Positions 5,998-7,478 of a stretch of 7,478 nt of DNA are shown here, one piece after another. The stretch is from Methanosarcinales archaeon. Its GTDB lineage: Archaea; Nanobdellota; Nanobdellia; Woesearchaeales; CG1-02-33-12. The DNA lies in assembly GCA_017610505.1 (NCBI GenBank), contig JAFCBX010000037.1:1-7478 (forward strand), given 5' to 3'. The notes beneath the pieces are model-generated. The model saw only the letters and a list, made by a program, of their open reading frames with translations, made no database searches and was not told the origin of the DNA. Within the stretch, counting starts at the first letter, position 1, and each line of letters opens with the position of its first letter. Position numbers and translations under genes: made by a program.

Positions 5998-6039
5998 AAT
6001 AATAAAAATATTTAAAATAAAAAAGAAATAATTAAAAAA
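5998..6039 (-). terminator. Oligo-T terminator region of the acidic surface-protein gene
   Basis: Right after the stop codon (complement of 6040-6042) the minus strand is nearly all T and A, with several runs of four to six T (complements of the A runs at 5998-6039). No GC-rich hairpin is present. Multiple closely spaced T tracts are the usual archaeal termination signal and separate this gene from the LTD operon. Nothing else coding is seen in the 194-bp gap 5846-6039. Confidence 0.5.
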
Positions 6040-7478
6040 TTACTTTGAGAGTAGTTTGAAGAACATTACCAATAAGATTAGTCCCAATATTACCACGGTA
6101 GCTACTAACAAAACAAGATACAAGCTTGTGTCCTGGAATGATATCTCTCTTGTCACTTCACCACCAGTTGGTGCTTCTTCCTCTTCGCCTTCTTCTTCTG
6201 GTTCAACAATAATAATCTCTCCTTCTTCTTCCTCTTCTTCTTCATCTTCCACAGGAGTTGTTACTACACACTTTTTTATTATAAGGTTTGTTGAGCCATA
6301 TGCATTTAACTCGAAGTCTTTGTCATAGTAATCTGATGAATCATAATACATTTTTGTAACTACCTTGTATGTTCCTGGTGCAACATCATCTGCTACTGTT
6401 ATTGCATAGGATCTGCTCCAGTCATCTCCTTCATCAATTTCAATATCTTCTTCTTTTATATTGATGTCAAGGGCAGTGTTTTGTATTGTCAATATAAGCT
6501 CATCCTCATCACTGCTTCCGAAATTAACAAGTTTAACAGAAAATGTGGTTTCTCTGTCGCAAGATAAGGTTGTTTTATCAAACTCTGCTCTCTCAAGATC
6601 CATATCATGTTTTTCTTTATCTACTCTAAGAGTAAGTGTCCATTCAACCCTGTGTTCCTGAGAGTATTCAGAATCCTCGCCTTCAACAACAATTTGAACT
6701 TCATAGTCATCTTCATCAACATCCATAGGGATGTCAAACTCAACTGATTTTGTTGAACTCCTTTCATCTGCATCAAGGTCAAATTCTTTTGTCTCTTCTT
6801 CTAAGTCATCATCACCTTCATCATCAATATTTTTTATTGTAACATAAATAACTATATCCTCTATCTCTATGTCTTCCTCATCTTCGTCATTATCATCAAA
6901 TAAACTCTTTATCACAAAATCAAATTTAACAGTTGATTTTGGATTGGCTTTATCGCCTATTGTTTCACCATCATCTAAATTTGAATCCTTTTCATTATCA
7001 ACATAAACATCAAGGTCATATATTTCCAGCATTGATTTTCTTTCTACATTTATTGTAAAAACAGCTGAGTCTGTTGCTGTTCCATCATTAGCAGTTACAG
7101 TACAATCGGTTGTTCCTATTGCATCACCAACTCTTGTTGCAGTTAAAATATTGTTTGACATAGCACATGTTGCTATTGAGTTATTCCCATCAACTACGGA
7201 GTATGTTAAAGAATCACCATCTGCATCAGAAGCTGAAACAGTTGCTGTATCAGAACTTTCATGAGAATTGATTGTGATTGTTGTTCCTGAACTGATTGTT
7301 GGTGCTGTGTTAGCTACTGTAAATGTTTGTATGCCTGTATTGTTCCAAGTGTTATCAGAATCCATAGCATAAATAATCCAACTAAGTGTAGGCTTGTGTA
7401 AGGCTGTAACTGTTTTTGTTACATTAGTCCAGCTTATTGAACCAAAATTTACAGTACTATCATTAACCCATGAGCCAG
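6040..7478 (-). CDS. Acidic, membrane-anchored multi-domain surface protein (N-terminus outside the window)
   Basis: The frame is open to the right edge. An internal Met at 7365 is unlikely to be the start, because the 37 codons before it (for example NFGSISWTNVTKTV) read as another Ig-like repeat running into WNNTGIQTFTV. Domains in order are: the end of that repeat (7478 to about 7315); a cadherin/Ig-like domain with DADGDSLTYSV and ANDGTATDSAVFTINV (about 7308-7042), which has two Cys that could bond; a very Asp/Glu-rich beta domain (about 7025-6620); and a CARDB/NEW3-like beta domain containing VADDVAPGTYKVVTKMYY (about 6600-6290). These are followed by an almost pure Glu linker (6252-6175), a hydrophobic helix (6126-6055) and a short tail KLLSK. 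The C-terminal helix predicts anchoring with the domains outside. This layout resembles proteins annotated as S-layer-related (COG1361-like) in DPANN archaea. Its role is probably structural or adhesive, and no enzyme motif is visible. Confidence 0.85.
   Translation of the reverse strand, partial: GSWVNDSTVNFGSISWTNVTKTVTALHKPTLSWIIYAMDSDNTWNNTGIQTFTVANTAPTISSGTTITINSHESSDTATVSASDADGDSLTYSVVDGNNSIATCAMSNNILTATRVGDAIGTTDCTVTANDGTATDSAVFTINVERKSMLEIYDLDVYVDNEKDSNLDDGETIGDKANPKSTVKFDFVIKSLFDDNDEDEEDIEIEDIVIYVTIKNIDDEGDDDLEEETKEFDLDADERSSTKSVEFDIPMDVDEDDYEVQIVVEGEDSEYSQEHRVEWTLTLRVDKEKHDMDLERAEFDKTTLSCDRETTFSVKLVNFGSSDEDELILTIQNTALDINIKEEDIEIDEGDDWSRSYAITVADDVAPGTYKVVTKMYYDSSDYYDKDFELNAYGSTNLIIKKCVVTTPVEDEEEEEEEGEIIIVEPEEEGEEEEAPTGGEVTREISFQDTSLYLVLLVATVVILGLILLVMFFKLLSK
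6175..6252 (-). repeat. GAA/GAG-rich low-complexity tract encoding a Glu linker
   Basis: The plus strand shows runs of TTC/CTC triplets here. On the coding strand they give nine consecutive Asp/Glu residues, then GEIIIVEPEEEGEEEE before the anchor helix. The tract keeps reading frame and uses both GAA and GAG, so it looks selected as a charged spacer; it is also a natural site for slippage and length change between strains. Confidence 0.7.

Noticed and set aside
6056..6328. Serine-rich plus-strand frame with long Ser runs
   Set aside because: It is the reverse reading of the GAA/GAG Glu-linker tract, so the Ser run is a by-product of TCT/TCC triplets opposite the real gene.
7363..7365. ATG (minus strand) as the true start of the acidic surface protein
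   Set aside because: The frame stays open to the window edge with sequence like an Ig-type repeat and sequons. There is no signal peptide after this Met and no SD before it.
6040..7478. Halophilic lifestyle suggested by the acidic protein
   Set aside because: The acyl-CoA synthetase, Taw3 and nucleotidyltransferase are Lys-rich and not acidic overall, so the acidity is specific to one protein.

Overview
The window is AT-rich and looks archaeal, most likely from a small-genome lineage of the DPANN type (Woesearchaeota/Pacearchaeota-like). That placement is inference from gene content, not from a marker gene. Supporting signs are a Taw3/TYW3 wybutosine enzyme (a family of archaea and eukaryotes), a nucleotidyltransferase of a kind I associate with archaea, secreted Ig-fold and lamin-tail proteins with archaeal-style signal peptides or C-terminal anchors, AGA/AGG-dominated arginine codons, TATA-like boxes about 26 nt before some SD-less starts, and T-rich tracts after genes instead of bacterial hairpin terminators.

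Layout, plus strand (1-3913): the C-terminal tail of an unrecognised protein enters from the left edge (1-118). A 44-codon reading frame follows in the same frame (122-256), separated from it by one stop codon and one lysine codon. The two carry the same residue pattern (W..V/IQ..YFG ... WS.VP.E), so they look like diverged tandem copies of one unit. Next come a minimal nucleotidyltransferase with a helical C-terminal domain (328-1026), a 727-aa long-chain acyl-CoA synthetase (1112-3295) and Taw3 (3341-3913). These three are functionally unrelated, and each may have its own promoter.

Layout, minus strand (3903-7478): a block of envelope genes runs towards the plus-strand genes. First in transcription order is a 5'-truncated, very acidic, membrane-anchored surface protein (7478 down to 6040), followed by an oligo-T terminator region. 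Then come a secreted lamin-tail-domain protein (5845-4568) and, 2 bp later, a small Ig-like protein with a signal peptide and a C-terminal membrane anchor (4565-3903). The last one converges on taw3 and overlaps it by 11 bp. The lamin-tail protein has no anchor of its own, so the tightly linked anchored protein could be its partner (inference).

Two initiation styles are visible. The acyl-CoA synthetase and lamin-tail genes both carry the same strong GGGGGTGT Shine-Dalgarno-like element, whereas the nucleotidyltransferase and taw3 starts have no Shine-Dalgarno and a TATA-like box at about -26, as in leaderless transcripts. I see no tRNA, rRNA, CRISPR array, transposase or phage gene. The points most worth a second look are the tandem unit at the left edge, the probable N-terminal loss in the nucleotidyltransferase, and the lysine-rich insertion in the acyl-CoA synthetase.
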